Below are positions 41,424 to 49,175 of a stretch of 49,175 nt of DNA, piece by piece (the first letter of the stretch is position 1; each line of letters starts with the position of its first letter). The translations under genes and the position numbers were made by a program. The stretch spans positions 1 to 49,175 of the forward strand of contig JAIORS010000175.1 of the NCBI GenBank assembly GCA_021108005.1, written 5' to 3'. The notes beneath the pieces were generated by a model, which was not told where the DNA came from, did not search any database, and saw nothing but the letters and a program-made list of their open reading frames with translations. Origin of the DNA: Candidatus Aegiribacteria sp. (lineage in GTDB: Bacteria; Fermentibacterota; Fermentibacteria; Fermentibacterales; JCC-6).

Positions 41424-42046
41424 TGCTAAGGCCAGTAATAATTCTTGTATTGACAGCGATTCTTATCCCTTCAGCGTGCATTACAGTCAACGTGCCTATA
41501 GGAGGCGACCCGCAATCAACAGCGACGGTGTGGACAGTTGATCCGGACAGGCCGGACCCATGGATGGTTTCAACCAGTTATATCGTTCAGATAAAGGATT
41601 TTTCTTCATCCCAGTCCGTCCAGGGAGTACAGATGATCGTTCTGAATGAAGATGGCACTATCAACAAAACCGCTTCCGATATCTGGGGCAGCCGGCCAGT
41701 AGAACTTCTTCCCGATATTCTACTCAGGGATATGATTTCTATCGGTGCCTGGGGCGCTGTGCTCCGCAAATCCACAATGCTTCCTGAAGACCTAATAGTT
41801 GAAGGTTACGTAAGAGAATTCGGCGGAAGGGTAGCGCCTGATGGTTGGGAAGCTGTGCTTGATGTTGACGTTACCGTGCTTGATGGAGATAGTTTTGATC
41901 TTGTTTTTCAGGAGAACTACCGTTTCCACTGGGAACTCTCCGAACCGAGTTATTCCCAGCTTGCCGGGGCCATGGATATCCTTGTCAAGATATGGAGCGA
42001 AGAAGTAATTGGAGACATCTGGTCTGCGATGCTTCCAATTCGCTAA
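41423..42046 (+). CDS. ABC-transport auxiliary lipoprotein (PqiC/YmbA-like)
   Basis: About 207 residues from ATG 41423, overlapping the mlaD stop; GTG 41420 is the codon before. Signal and lipobox LIPSAC, then the ABC_trans_aux pattern YIVQIKDFSSSQSVQGVQMI, RPVELLPDILLRDMISIGAW and LIVEGYVREFGGRVAPDGWE. Related proteins (PqiC, the lipoprotein of MCE operons) sit in the outer membrane and dock the MCE tube. It replaces the MlaA/MlaC pair, which is not present here. Confidence 0.75.
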   Translation: MLRPVIILVLTAILIPSACITVNVPIGGDPQSTATVWTVDPDRPDPWMVSTSYIVQIKDFSSSQSVQGVQMIVLNEDGTINKTASDIWGSRPVELLPDILLRDMISIGAWGAVLRKSTMLPEDLIVEGYVREFGGRVAPDGWEAVLDVDVTVLDGDSFDLVFQENYRFHWELSEPSYSQLAGAMDILVKIWSEEVIGDIWSAMLPIR

Positions 42047-42161
42047 ACCGGGTGAATGAATTATGCCCGTACGATGCTGCTAATTGCATATATCGCTGAC
42101 TATAATTGATCTACTATTACAGGACTATGAAAATCCGAATTAGCAGATTCACGGAGGAACA

Positions 42162-43085
42162 ATGGGACTCTTCGGCAGGAAGAAGAAGAACAGAGGCCTG
42201 GATTGTAAAGCCGTTTCGACTCCTCAACCCGCAACGGATGATCTACTGAATTACATAATTGTAATTCTCGACAGCTGCAGATACGATACTTTTATGGAAG
42301 CGCAACCAAAGGTTATTATGAAACTGGGTGAAACGGAGCAGCGCTATTCATACGCTTCATGGACAGCTCCGTCCCATTACAACCTGCTTATGGGACTCAT
42401 GCCGCATACAAGTCCAAAGAATGTCTTCGCGTCGGAATACTACAAGAAGGATTTTGTAAAATTCAACGACAGGCTTGGCGCGAAAGGGATTGGGTTTAAA
42501 AGCCTCGTTCCGCGGCTTTATCTTCCGGACTATTTGCGCAGCTCCCTTGGATACATAACGAAGGCTATGGTATCTCTGCCTGTGCTTAACAGCCATACCC
42601 CGATCAACAATGGATTTGATTCATGGAAGCTCATGCCAGAACATAATGATATGTCGGCGATGCTCGATGAAATGACCTTCAGTCCGAATAGACCTTCATT
42701 CTATTTACTGAATGTGGGAGAGACACATTACCCTTACGCGCTTCCCTCCGAGCCAAAGAACAAGTGGCCAAAAATAAGCGGAGTGCACGGTGTTTTCAAG
42801 CATCTGGACGATCATCTGGTTGGTGGCAAACTTGTGACTGACGATGAATCACCGAAATTCTTCGACCAGGAACAGCTTGACCGCCTCCGCGCGCGGCAGG
42901 TTGAAACGGTACGATACCTTGACACCGTCTTTGAAAAACTTTTCGATATTGTACCGATGAATACATACATCACAGTGACATCCGACCACGGGGAACTTTT
43001 TGGTGAGAATGGTTATTTTGGACACGGGCCTGTCTTTCACGAGAAAGTATTTCAGGTTCCGTTTTTGGAAGGCAAAATCCGCTAA
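42162..43085 (+). CDS. Sulfatase-superfamily hydrolase/transferase, short form
   Basis: 307 residues, cytoplasmic by sequence. Alkaline-phosphatase superfamily metal ligands are seen at the start (IIVILDSCRYDTF, Asp37) and end (VTSDHGELFGENGYFGHGP, Asp275-His276). The nucleophile region ASWTAPSHYNLLMGL has Thr/Ser rather than the C/S-x-P-x-R sulfatase signature, so a formylglycine enzyme is unlikely. It is closer to the phosphatase/phosphotransferase branch. It ends soon after the last ligand, shorter than most sulfatases. The ATG follows GGAGG. Confidence 0.72.
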   Translation: MGLFGRKKKNRGLDCKAVSTPQPATDDLLNYIIVILDSCRYDTFMEAQPKVIMKLGETEQRYSYASWTAPSHYNLLMGLMPHTSPKNVFASEYYKKDFVKFNDRLGAKGIGFKSLVPRLYLPDYLRSSLGYITKAMVSLPVLNSHTPINNGFDSWKLMPEHNDMSAMLDEMTFSPNRPSFYLLNVGETHYPYALPSEPKNKWPKISGVHGVFKHLDDHLVGGKLVTDDESPKFFDQEQLDRLRARQVETVRYLDTVFEKLFDIVPMNTYITVTSDHGELFGENGYFGHGPVFHEKVFQVPFLEGKIR

Positions 43086-43123
43086 AATTTACTAACAGTA
43101 CTGAATAAAGAAGGAGAAGGAGA

Positions 43124-44986
43124 ATGTCCAGCCATTCGCGAAAACTTAAATTCAAAGCAGAGACCAGAAAAGTTCTTGATATCGTAATAAACAGCCTTTA
43201 CTCACATCCCGACATTTTTCTCAGGGAACTCATTTCAAATTCATCAGACGCGCTTGATAAACTCCGTTTTGAAATGCTTACATCTCCCGATCTGGGTTCG
43301 GAACGGGAACCGAGAATCGATATACTTCCGGATAAGGAAAACCGCACATTGACCGTTCGCGATAACGGCATAGGCATGACCGGTGACGAAATGGCGAAGG
43401 AACTTGGTACTATAGCCAGCTCTGGAACCAGAGGATTTTTGGAGGAATTGAGCAAATCGGACGCAGAGAAAACCCCTGAATTAATCGGTCAGTTCGGAGT
43501 TGGTTTCTATTCCACATTCATGGTTGCCGATAAGGTTGAGGTTCGATCAAGAAGAACCGGAAGCGACGAACCGGGCCAGAAATGGACTTCAACAGGCCAT
43601 GATACATTCACACTCATGGAGGAAGATGACATCCCCAACGGGACAAGCGTGATTCTTTATCTCAAGGATGATATGGATGAGTACCTTGAAAGTTTCAAGC
43701 TCAGAGAACTCGTCAGGAAATACTCCGATTTCATCTCATATCCCGTTTATCTGAAATCTGACGATGGAAGCGATTGGGAGAAGGAGCCTGTAAATACACA
43801 GAAACCAATATGGACCAGGTCCGAGGACGATGTTTCCGATAAGGAGTACAACGAGTTTTACAGACACCTGAGTTTCGATCCGCAGGACCCTATCTCAAGG
43901 CTTGTATTCCATGCGGAAGGCACCACCGAGTTTTATTCGCTTCTTTTCATACCGTCCATGCGGACAATGGAAATGCTCATGCCCGATTATAAGACCGGCA
44001 TAAAGCTCTTCATAAAGAAGGTCATGATAGAGGAGGAAGCTGAAGAACTCCTCCCCAGATATCTTCGGTTCTTAAAGGGTGTGGTGGAATCGAGCGATCT
44101 TCCCCTGAATATTTCAAGAGAGACACTTCAGGAGAACAGGACCATCAGAACAATAAGGAAAGCTCTGACAGGAAAAGTCCTGGGATGGCTAAAGGATACG
44201 CTTGAGAACGATATCGATAAGTACCGCAAGTTCTTCACCAATTTTGGAGATCTTATAAAAGAAGGTATTTATTCAGATGTTCAGAACAGGGAAGAGCTGG
44301 CGGATCTGCTGCTCGTATGGACTTCCCGAAGCGGAGATGAACGGAAGAGCCTTAAGAAACTGGTTGAGGAACTTCCTGAGGATACCGATCGCCTCTACTA
44401 CATCACGGGAACCGACAGGAAGGAACTCGCGTCATCACCTTACCTTGAATCCGTTGGTAAATCGGACACTGAAGTACTTCTTTTCGATAGTCCCGTTGAT
44501 GAATTCATGCTTCAGAACCTTGGCGAATACAGGGGAAAGAAGCTGGTATCTCTTCTGAAGGAAGTGGACGAAGAAGATCTCAGCGATGCTGAAAAAGCTG
44601 AGAAGAAAAACGCTGAAGAGACCTTTGCAGGCCTTCTTGAGTACATAAAGGATCAGCTGGGCGACAGAGTAGAAGATGTCAGGTTCTCGCCAAGGCTCAA
44701 GGAGAGCCCCTGCATTCTGGTCAGCGACAGGAACGACCCCGGGGAAATGCTGAGGCAGATGATGAGATCCATGAACCAGGAACTGCCGGATGCGAAGAAA
44801 ATACTGGAATTGAATCCTGTTCACACCGTAATTGAGACGCTTCAGAATCTCTACGAGAAGGATAGATCAGGTGACAAACTGAAGGATTACGTACAGATCC
44901 TCTTTGACCTTGGCACGGTAATGGCCGGCGCCAGGCCTGATAATCCCGCTGATTTCGGCAAAAGGGTAACCAGCCTTCTAAACTAA
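43124..44986 (+). CDS. htpG: Molecular chaperone HtpG (Hsp90)
   Basis: 620 residues, close to the 624 of E. coli. The N-terminal ATPase has FLRELISNSSDALDKLRFEM (with the catalytic Glu), DNGIGMTGDEM, SGTRGFLEEL and GQFGVGFYSTFMVADKV. The middle domain has ESSDLPLNISRETLQENRTI and the C-terminal dimerisation domain ends at TSLLN. The ATG follows AGGAG. A REP-like hairpin lies 3 bases after its stop and may also end transcription. Confidence 0.96.
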   Translation: MSSHSRKLKFKAETRKVLDIVINSLYSHPDIFLRELISNSSDALDKLRFEMLTSPDLGSEREPRIDILPDKENRTLTVRDNGIGMTGDEMAKELGTIASSGTRGFLEELSKSDAEKTPELIGQFGVGFYSTFMVADKVEVRSRRTGSDEPGQKWTSTGHDTFTLMEEDDIPNGTSVILYLKDDMDEYLESFKLRELVRKYSDFISYPVYLKSDDGSDWEKEPVNTQKPIWTRSEDDVSDKEYNEFYRHLSFDPQDPISRLVFHAEGTTEFYSLLFIPSMRTMEMLMPDYKTGIKLFIKKVMIEEEAEELLPRYLRFLKGVVESSDLPLNISRETLQENRTIRTIRKALTGKVLGWLKDTLENDIDKYRKFFTNFGDLIKEGIYSDVQNREELADLLLVWTSRSGDERKSLKKLVEELPEDTDRLYYITGTDRKELASSPYLESVGKSDTEVLLFDSPVDEFMLQNLGEYRGKKLVSLLKEVDEEDLSDAEKAEKKNAEETFAGLLEYIKDQLGDRVEDVRFSPRLKESPCILVSDRNDPGEMLRQMMRSMNQELPDAKKILELNPVHTVIETLQNLYEKDRSGDKLKDYVQILFDLGTVMAGARPDNPADFGKRVTSLLN

Positions 44987-44989
44987 ACA

Positions 44990-45028
44990 GGGACGGAGGT
45001 GATTGGAAATACTAATTACCTCCGTCCC
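44990..45028. repeat. REP-like inverted repeat / hairpin after htpG
   Basis: GGGACGGAGGTGATT (44990-45004) pairs with AATTACCTCCGTCCC (45014-45028) with one G-T pair and a 9-base loop. The GGGACGGAGG core equals that of the repeats next to the RAYT at 857-926. It lies between convergent genes (htpG and the secreted unknown), the usual home of REP elements, and can act as a bidirectional terminator or RNA-end protector. Confidence 0.75.
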
Positions 45029-45052
45029 CATTCTACTCAGGCTGGGTGGTAT

Positions 45053-45937
45053 CTATTCGGAGAATACAGATTTGATGTAACACCATGAGTTTCTATCGAG
45101 TCTTACCAGTGTGTGATCATAGAAATCCAGCCTATTGGCGTCTTGGTTGCCGATAAAGAAACCAGGGCCATCGAAGTTCACTCCGTACTTATAGGCAATA
45201 TCGGTAGGTTTTGAAGTAATAGTGTAATTTAGCCCGGTTATTCCTCCAAGTTCGGTATGCTCCATAATTTTTCTGCCGCCATACCAATCACTTATCCAGA
45301 TTCTCAGATCACTCGAATCCCAGACACACGCGATGCCCACCGCACCCATTTCGCTGTAATACCAATTACTCATTACTGAATGCGTGCTCACATCGTATTT
45401 GTAAACTATGGGGTTATCGTCAACCACAAAATTCTGATCTACTATCCAAAGGTAATCTCCATCCCATTCGCATCCGCCCATTGATCCTGTAAATGGAGCG
45501 CCAAGTTCATATACACTCGGAGGAAGCATAGGTATTCCGGAAGCATCAAGATTCCAGGTATAGAGGTAAAATGGTCCTGGATTCATGGGGTCGCTCTGGG
45601 TCAGAGCGAAAAGCAGATCATCCTGATAGCATCCTAAGCCGCAAACAGCTTCGGCATTGTCAAATACCGTCCATGTTACCATATCGCCTCCCGAATAAGC
45701 CCCGTAAGCTACCTCATTATTGGGACAACCGGCAACGTAAAGCATGTCATGATTATCATGGTAAGCAACTCCCCACAGGTTCGACCAGCCTGAGGGTCCG
45801 GCTATTTGAGCAATCAGTGTACCGCCATCCGTTTCAGTGGCTTCATTCCCGAGCGTTGAACAGTTTGCAGATGCGAAAACTTCTACCGGCATTAAAACCA
45901 TTAGCGAAATTGAAATAAAGGTGCTGAAACCTTTCAT
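45053..45937 (-). CDS. Secreted propeller-like protein, unknown
   Basis: About 294 residues from ATG 45937, which follows AGGGAG at 6 bases; an in-frame start at 45973 would add 12. Signal peptide (MKGFSTFISISLMVLMPVEV, cleavage near VFASA), then repeats such as WGVAYHDNHDMLYVAGCPNN, GCEWDGDYLWIVDQNF and DSSDLRIWISDWYGG typical of a beta-propeller. It lacks the C-terminal sorting domain of the other secreted proteins, so it may be periplasmic. Function is not recognised. Confidence 0.6.
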   Translation of the reverse strand: MKGFSTFISISLMVLMPVEVFASANCSTLGNEATETDGGTLIAQIAGPSGWSNLWGVAYHDNHDMLYVAGCPNNEVAYGAYSGGDMVTWTVFDNAEAVCGLGCYQDDLLFALTQSDPMNPGPFYLYTWNLDASGIPMLPPSVYELGAPFTGSMGGCEWDGDYLWIVDQNFVVDDNPIVYKYDVSTHSVMSNWYYSEMGAVGIACVWDSSDLRIWISDWYGGRKIMEHTELGGITGLNYTITSKPTDIAYKYGVNFDGPGFFIGNQDANRLDFYDHTLVRLDRNSWCYIKSVFSE

Positions 45938-46123
45938 TATATGCTCCCTTTCAATATTTGATAAATGCTCCAAATTTCATCAATAATTATTGATACTTTT
46001 ATTCTGTATGTATCTATAATAGTGTAAAACCTAATTTTCAGCACAGCTCAGTACTGTCCGGATTTTCCAGAAAACTATTTCGATAGCAACCGGTTCAGCA
46101 TTATATTGACATGAGCAGCACTA

Positions 46124-46152
46124 TTGACAATTAGATTAAATTGTGATTTTAT
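46124..46152 (+). promoter_or_regulatory. Predicted promoter of membrane kinase operon
   Basis: TTGACA (46124-46129), a 17-base spacer and TTTTAT (46147-46152), about 42 bases before the kinase ATG at 46194. A second TTGACA lies at 46106. The -35 is perfect and the -10 is weak (4 of 6), which is common for regulated promoters. Confidence 0.45.
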
Positions 46153-46193
46153 GTAGTGAATTAGTCCACTCTCAGACAGGTTGTGGAAAAATC

Positions 46194-48230
46194 ATGAAGA
46201 CGCAGGACAACATCGGTATGGAATTCGTATTGGAAAAACCGTATCTCGTTAAAAGCACTTCCTATAAAATCATGGTTTCAATTACCTTTGGGCTTCTGGG
46301 ATTCGCTCTTAACTTTTTCCCGGTTGATTTTATCTTCTACAGCTCATATCGCATGAGTTTTCTATTCGGTCTCGTTTTTCCGATGCTGATAACACTTGCC
46401 TGGGGCTGGAAGTACGGTCTTCTTTCCGCGCTTTGCGGCGGTTGCCAGACGATGTGGATATTATGGCTTCCCGGGAGCGGTTACGGGCCGCTTGTTTCAG
46501 TTCCTCCATTTACTCTGTGGATTGTCTGGCTTGGATGGTTTTCACGCAAAGGGCGGAACGTATATCTGGGCGAGGTTATCTTTCGCGTGTTTAATACACT
46601 ATTACTGTATACGGTGTTCAGGTTGGTCTTCACTTTCAATTCACCACCGGAAAATATTGAAATGCCTTTCACCGTAGTAAATTCAATTGTTTTCAAGGAG
46701 ATCGTGAATGGATTCCTTATTCTTTCTCTTGCAAGGGGGCTTCTGTATTCAAAAACGATAAGGAAATTCTTCGGGCTACGGGATACACGAACCGATCCGA
46801 GAGTGTACTATGTGTTTCTGAATATTCTCATTCTGGCGGTAATGCTGACTCTTATTCTACTGGGCGAGAGATTTCTATGGAACAACTGGCCGGATGAGTT
46901 CAGAAACATGGCCCGTTTAGTCGGTTCTCTTTTTCTGCTTGTCGCGGGAGCTTTTAGCCTGTACGGAGCCGCCGGTGAGTTCTTAAGAAGGAAGATCGAA
47001 GGGGTAGTCGAACGTGAGCGAGATCAGCTTGAGGAAACAGTCAAAGAACGAACGAGTGAACTACGGGAGAACCAGAAAAGGCTTGCTCAGATGGTAAATG
47101 GATGTTCCACGCCGATAATCGTCATAGACAAAGATCATACCGTAACCCATTGGAACAGAGCCTGCGAAAGCCTGACTGGTATTCCTGCAAATGAAATGAT
47201 TGGAACCGGCAAGCAGTGGTCCGCCTTTTATTCGGAAGAGAGGCCAATTCTGGCGGACATAATGATTGAAGACTCGACTGAACTTGAAATTTTAAAGTAT
47301 TACGGTAACAGCTGCCGGAAATCAGTCCTTATTGACGGCGCGTATGACGCCGAGAGCTTTTTTCATGATCTGGGCGAGAATGGCAAATGGCTGCATTTCA
47401 GCGCGGCGGTGCTTCGCGATTCGCAGGGGAATATTACCGGAGCAATTGAAACGTTCCAGGATGTCACAGGGAGAAAACAGGCAGAGGAAGAACTGAGGAA
47501 AGCGCACGATGAACTTGAGATTCGTGTAGAGGAAAGAACAGCTGATCTTCATGCCAGCAAAAAGGAACTGGAAGCTTTTTCATATTCAATTTCACACGAT
47601 CTCAGAGCTCCGCTTAGATCAATTGACGGTTTTTCAAAGCTTCTTCTCGAAGAGCACATTCAGGATTTCGATGAAAAGGGAACTCATTACCTGGAGAGGG
47701 TGCGGGCCGGAGCCCAGAATATGGGCGCTCTGATTGATGATATGCAGACTCTTTCCCGTTTGCGGCGCAAACCGCTTTCAACAGAAACAGTCGTGATGAC
47801 GACCATTGCGGAAGAAGCTATTGAACTGCTGAGAGATGAATGGAAAGACCGAAAGGTGGATTTCACCTTTCATGATTGTCCGATGGTTAGCGCCGATAGA
47901 AATCTTATGCTGATAGTTCTTGTTAATCTGATATCGAACGCGTTGAAGTTTTCCAGAAACACTGATTCTACTATAATAGAATTAGGTCACAGAATTATGG
48001 ATAATCAAACGGTATTCTTCCTGAAAGATAACGGTATCGGTTTCGATATGAAATACGCTGACAGGATTTTCGCTCCATTTCAAAGGTTGCACCGGTCTGA
48101 AGAGTACGAAGGTTCGGGAATCGGTCTGGCCAGCGTTAAAAGGATAATCGACAGGCATGGCGGTCGAACATGGGTTGAATCAGGTTCCGATTTGGGAACA
48201 ACAGTATTTTTTACCCTGGGAGGGAAGTAG
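46194..48230 (+). CDS. Membrane-bound PAS histidine kinase
   Basis: About 678 residues from ATG 46194; an upstream in-frame ATG at 46143 would add 17, but the promoter lies there. N-terminal membrane sensor with about seven hydrophobic segments, ending near GAFSLYGAAGEFLRR. A coiled coil, a PAS domain (about 295-425, VNGCSTPIIVIDKDHTVTHW), a second coiled coil and HisKA follow, with phospho-acceptor His468 in SYSISHDLRAPLRSIDG, then HATPase with VLVNLISNALKFSRN, DNGIGFD and GSGIGLASVKRI. The phytochrome-like HisKA and the Rcp1-type regulator right after it form one signalling unit. Confidence 0.88.
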   Translation: MKTQDNIGMEFVLEKPYLVKSTSYKIMVSITFGLLGFALNFFPVDFIFYSSYRMSFLFGLVFPMLITLAWGWKYGLLSALCGGCQTMWILWLPGSGYGPLVSVPPFTLWIVWLGWFSRKGRNVYLGEVIFRVFNTLLLYTVFRLVFTFNSPPENIEMPFTVVNSIVFKEIVNGFLILSLARGLLYSKTIRKFFGLRDTRTDPRVYYVFLNILILAVMLTLILLGERFLWNNWPDEFRNMARLVGSLFLLVAGAFSLYGAAGEFLRRKIEGVVERERDQLEETVKERTSELRENQKRLAQMVNGCSTPIIVIDKDHTVTHWNRACESLTGIPANEMIGTGKQWSAFYSEERPILADIMIEDSTELEILKYYGNSCRKSVLIDGAYDAESFFHDLGENGKWLHFSAAVLRDSQGNITGAIETFQDVTGRKQAEEELRKAHDELEIRVEERTADLHASKKELEAFSYSISHDLRAPLRSIDGFSKLLLEEHIQDFDEKGTHYLERVRAGAQNMGALIDDMQTLSRLRRKPLSTETVVMTTIAEEAIELLRDEWKDRKVDFTFHDCPMVSADRNLMLIVLVNLISNALKFSRNTDSTIIELGHRIMDNQTVFFLKDNGIGFDMKYADRIFAPFQRLHRSEEYEGSGIGLASVKRIIDRHGGRTWVESGSDLGTTVFFTLGGK

Positions 48231-48233
48231 AAT

Positions 48234-48671
48234 ATGAACCGGAGAGAAGTGCTGATACTTCTGGTTGAGGACAACCCGGACGATGTGGAACTTACTCTGA
48301 AGGCTTTCGAAAAACACAAACTTACCAACGATATTATAGTCGCGAGGGATGGAGAGGAAGCTCTCAGCCTCCTGTTTCCGGAAGATGATAGTATCTCTGA
48401 ACCATGTACTCCCGATCTGATTCTTCTGGACCTGAAACTGCCTAAAGTAGATGGTCTGGAAGTACTCAGCCGGATAAAAAGCGACCCTGTAACGAAACTG
48501 ATTCCCGTAGTTGTTCTTACCTCATCAAATGAGGAGAAGGATCTTACTGAAAGCTATCGTCTCGGCGTGAACAGCTATATCAGGAAACCCGTTGATTTCG
48601 AGAAGTTCACTCAGGCCATAATTCAGCTTGGTATGTACTGGCTTCTGCTGAACGAATCTCCGGTAAAATAG
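48234..48671 (+). CDS. Single-domain response regulator (Rcp1-like)
   Basis: 145-residue stand-alone REC domain: acidic EDN at 12-14, phospho-acceptor Asp66 in LILLDLKLPK, Thr in VVVLTSS, Lys in YIRKPVDF. The insert EPEDDSISEPCTPD and length match the cyanobacterial Rcp1 / phytochrome-partner group. It starts 3 bases after the kinase stop and has no output domain, so it probably acts in a phosphorelay. Confidence 0.9.
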   Translation: MNRREVLILLVEDNPDDVELTLKAFEKHKLTNDIIVARDGEEALSLLFPEDDSISEPCTPDLILLDLKLPKVDGLEVLSRIKSDPVTKLIPVVVLTSSNEEKDLTESYRLGVNSYIRKPVDFEKFTQAIIQLGMYWLLLNESPVK

Positions 48672-48682
48672 GGGGTAGCATC

Positions 48683-49175
48683 ATTGATGAGAAAACGTTA
48701 AGACTGCTGATTCTGGAGGATAAAAGAGACGATGCCGAACTGGCTATCAAACATCTTGAACGGGAAGGGTTTGATATTGAGCACAGCATTGTTGATACAG
48801 AGAACTCTTTCAGAGAGGCTTTAAAAACCGATCCCGATCTTATCCTTGCCGATTACAGCCTGCCGGGTTTCAGCTGTATAGATGCTCTTCTTATTCATCA
48901 GGATGTCTCACCTGACATACCGCTGATACTCTTCTCCGGAACCATCGGTGAGGAAAAGGCAGTTGAGTGTATAAAACTCGGCGCTGTCGACTACGTTCTG
49001 AAAGACAATCTTGTCAGGCTTGGCTCTGCTGTGAAAAGAGCGCTGGATGAAGCTGAATTACGCAAGGAAAAAAAACACACCGAGATGAAGCTACGGAAGA
49101 GCGAGGCCCAGAAACAGGCCCTTCTCGACGGTTCCCCCGATATGATAATCCTGCTGGATACGGATCTTAAAGTAC
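48683..49175 (+). CDS. Response regulator with PAS domain (partial, runs off window)
   Basis: The open frame reads LRLLILEDKRDDAELAIKHL, PDLILADYSLPGF with phospho-acceptor Asp57, LILFSGTIGEEKAVECIKLG and VDYVLKDN, a REC domain. A helix (KKHTEMKLRKSEAQKQA) and the start of a PAS domain (LLDGSPDMIILLDTDLKV) follow, cut by the window end. No ATG, GTG or TTG precedes the REC domain in this frame after the previous stop. GGGGGT at 48671 points to an ATT at 48683 as the start, a rare initiation codon. It is probably a third member of the kinase unit, with kinase or other output domains beyond the window. Confidence 0.8.
   Translation, partial: MDEKTLRLLILEDKRDDAELAIKHLEREGFDIEHSIVDTENSFREALKTDPDLILADYSLPGFSCIDALLIHQDVSPDIPLILFSGTIGEEKAVECIKLGAVDYVLKDNLVRLGSAVKRALDEAELRKEKKHTEMKLRKSEAQKQALLDGSPDMIILLDTDLKV

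Noticed and set aside
44990-45028. Plain rho-independent terminator of htpG
   Set aside because: The stem is strong but no T-tract follows on either strand, and the core recurs at the RAYT, so a REP-type element explains it better.
45977-45995. Operator at the TCAATAATTATTGA palindrome
   Set aside because: A 14-base A+T-rich palindrome is likely by chance in this A+T-rich gap, and no matching regulator is seen.

Overview
The window looks like a chromosomal stretch of an uncultured Gram-negative bacterium of the FCB type. The evidence is several secreted beta-propeller or protease proteins ending in the same FlgD-Ig / Por-type (T9SS-like) C-terminal sorting domain, a TonB-family protein, an Mla/MCE lipid-transport operon, and many lipoproteins. 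The phylum cannot be fixed from the sequence; a candidate lineage such as Fermentibacterota is only a guess. Codon use is standard: TAA, TAG and TGA all end intact genes. I saw no rRNA, tRNA or CRISPR array.

Layout. 1-930: the end of an IS30-type transposase, then a RAYT (REP-associated Y1 transposase) next to REP-like repeats. 972-6698: a NatAB-like ABC exporter, then a histidine kinase and an NtrC-like regulator. 2982-3182 and 6760-7075 are scars holding partial, rearranged copies of natB, of a glycosyltransferase start, of a sorting domain and of an IS30 end. 7065-15439: two glycosyltransferases and three secreted proteins with the sorting domain, one of them a streptopain-like C10 protease. 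15641-18419: three consecutive lipoproteins of CsgG, LPP20 and FlgT-like type.

18630-26959: nine loci all on the minus strand (VapC, esterase, RelBE-like pair, GNAT acetyltransferase, HicAB, a PQQ-propeller pseudogene, an MDR oxidoreductase, a GspF-like unknown, a methyltransferase). Several are separated by attC-like imperfect inverted repeats, with start codons just after GTTRRRY-type boxes and stop codons inside RYYYAAC-type boxes. This reads as an integron gene-cassette array without an integron integrase (CALIN). At 27-29.6 kb it is followed by a graveyard of IS110, group II intron and IS91 remnants.

29635-49175: mostly ordinary chromosome. It has an FG-GAP secreted protein, a CPA2 antiporter paired with a PTS-EIIA-like regulator, a HAD hydrolase, an SsuABC/TauABC-like importer whose binding protein carries a His/Cys cluster, TonB, a tiny unlisted membrane protein, a four-gene Mla operon (STAS-permease, ATPase, MCE protein, auxiliary lipoprotein), a sulfatase-superfamily enzyme, HtpG, a secreted unknown, and a membrane histidine kinase followed by two response-regulator genes, the last cut by the window end.

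The most interesting parts are the cassette array, the mosaic duplication scars, the NtrC-like regulator lacking its sigma-54 contact loop, and the REP-like repeats associated with the RAYT.
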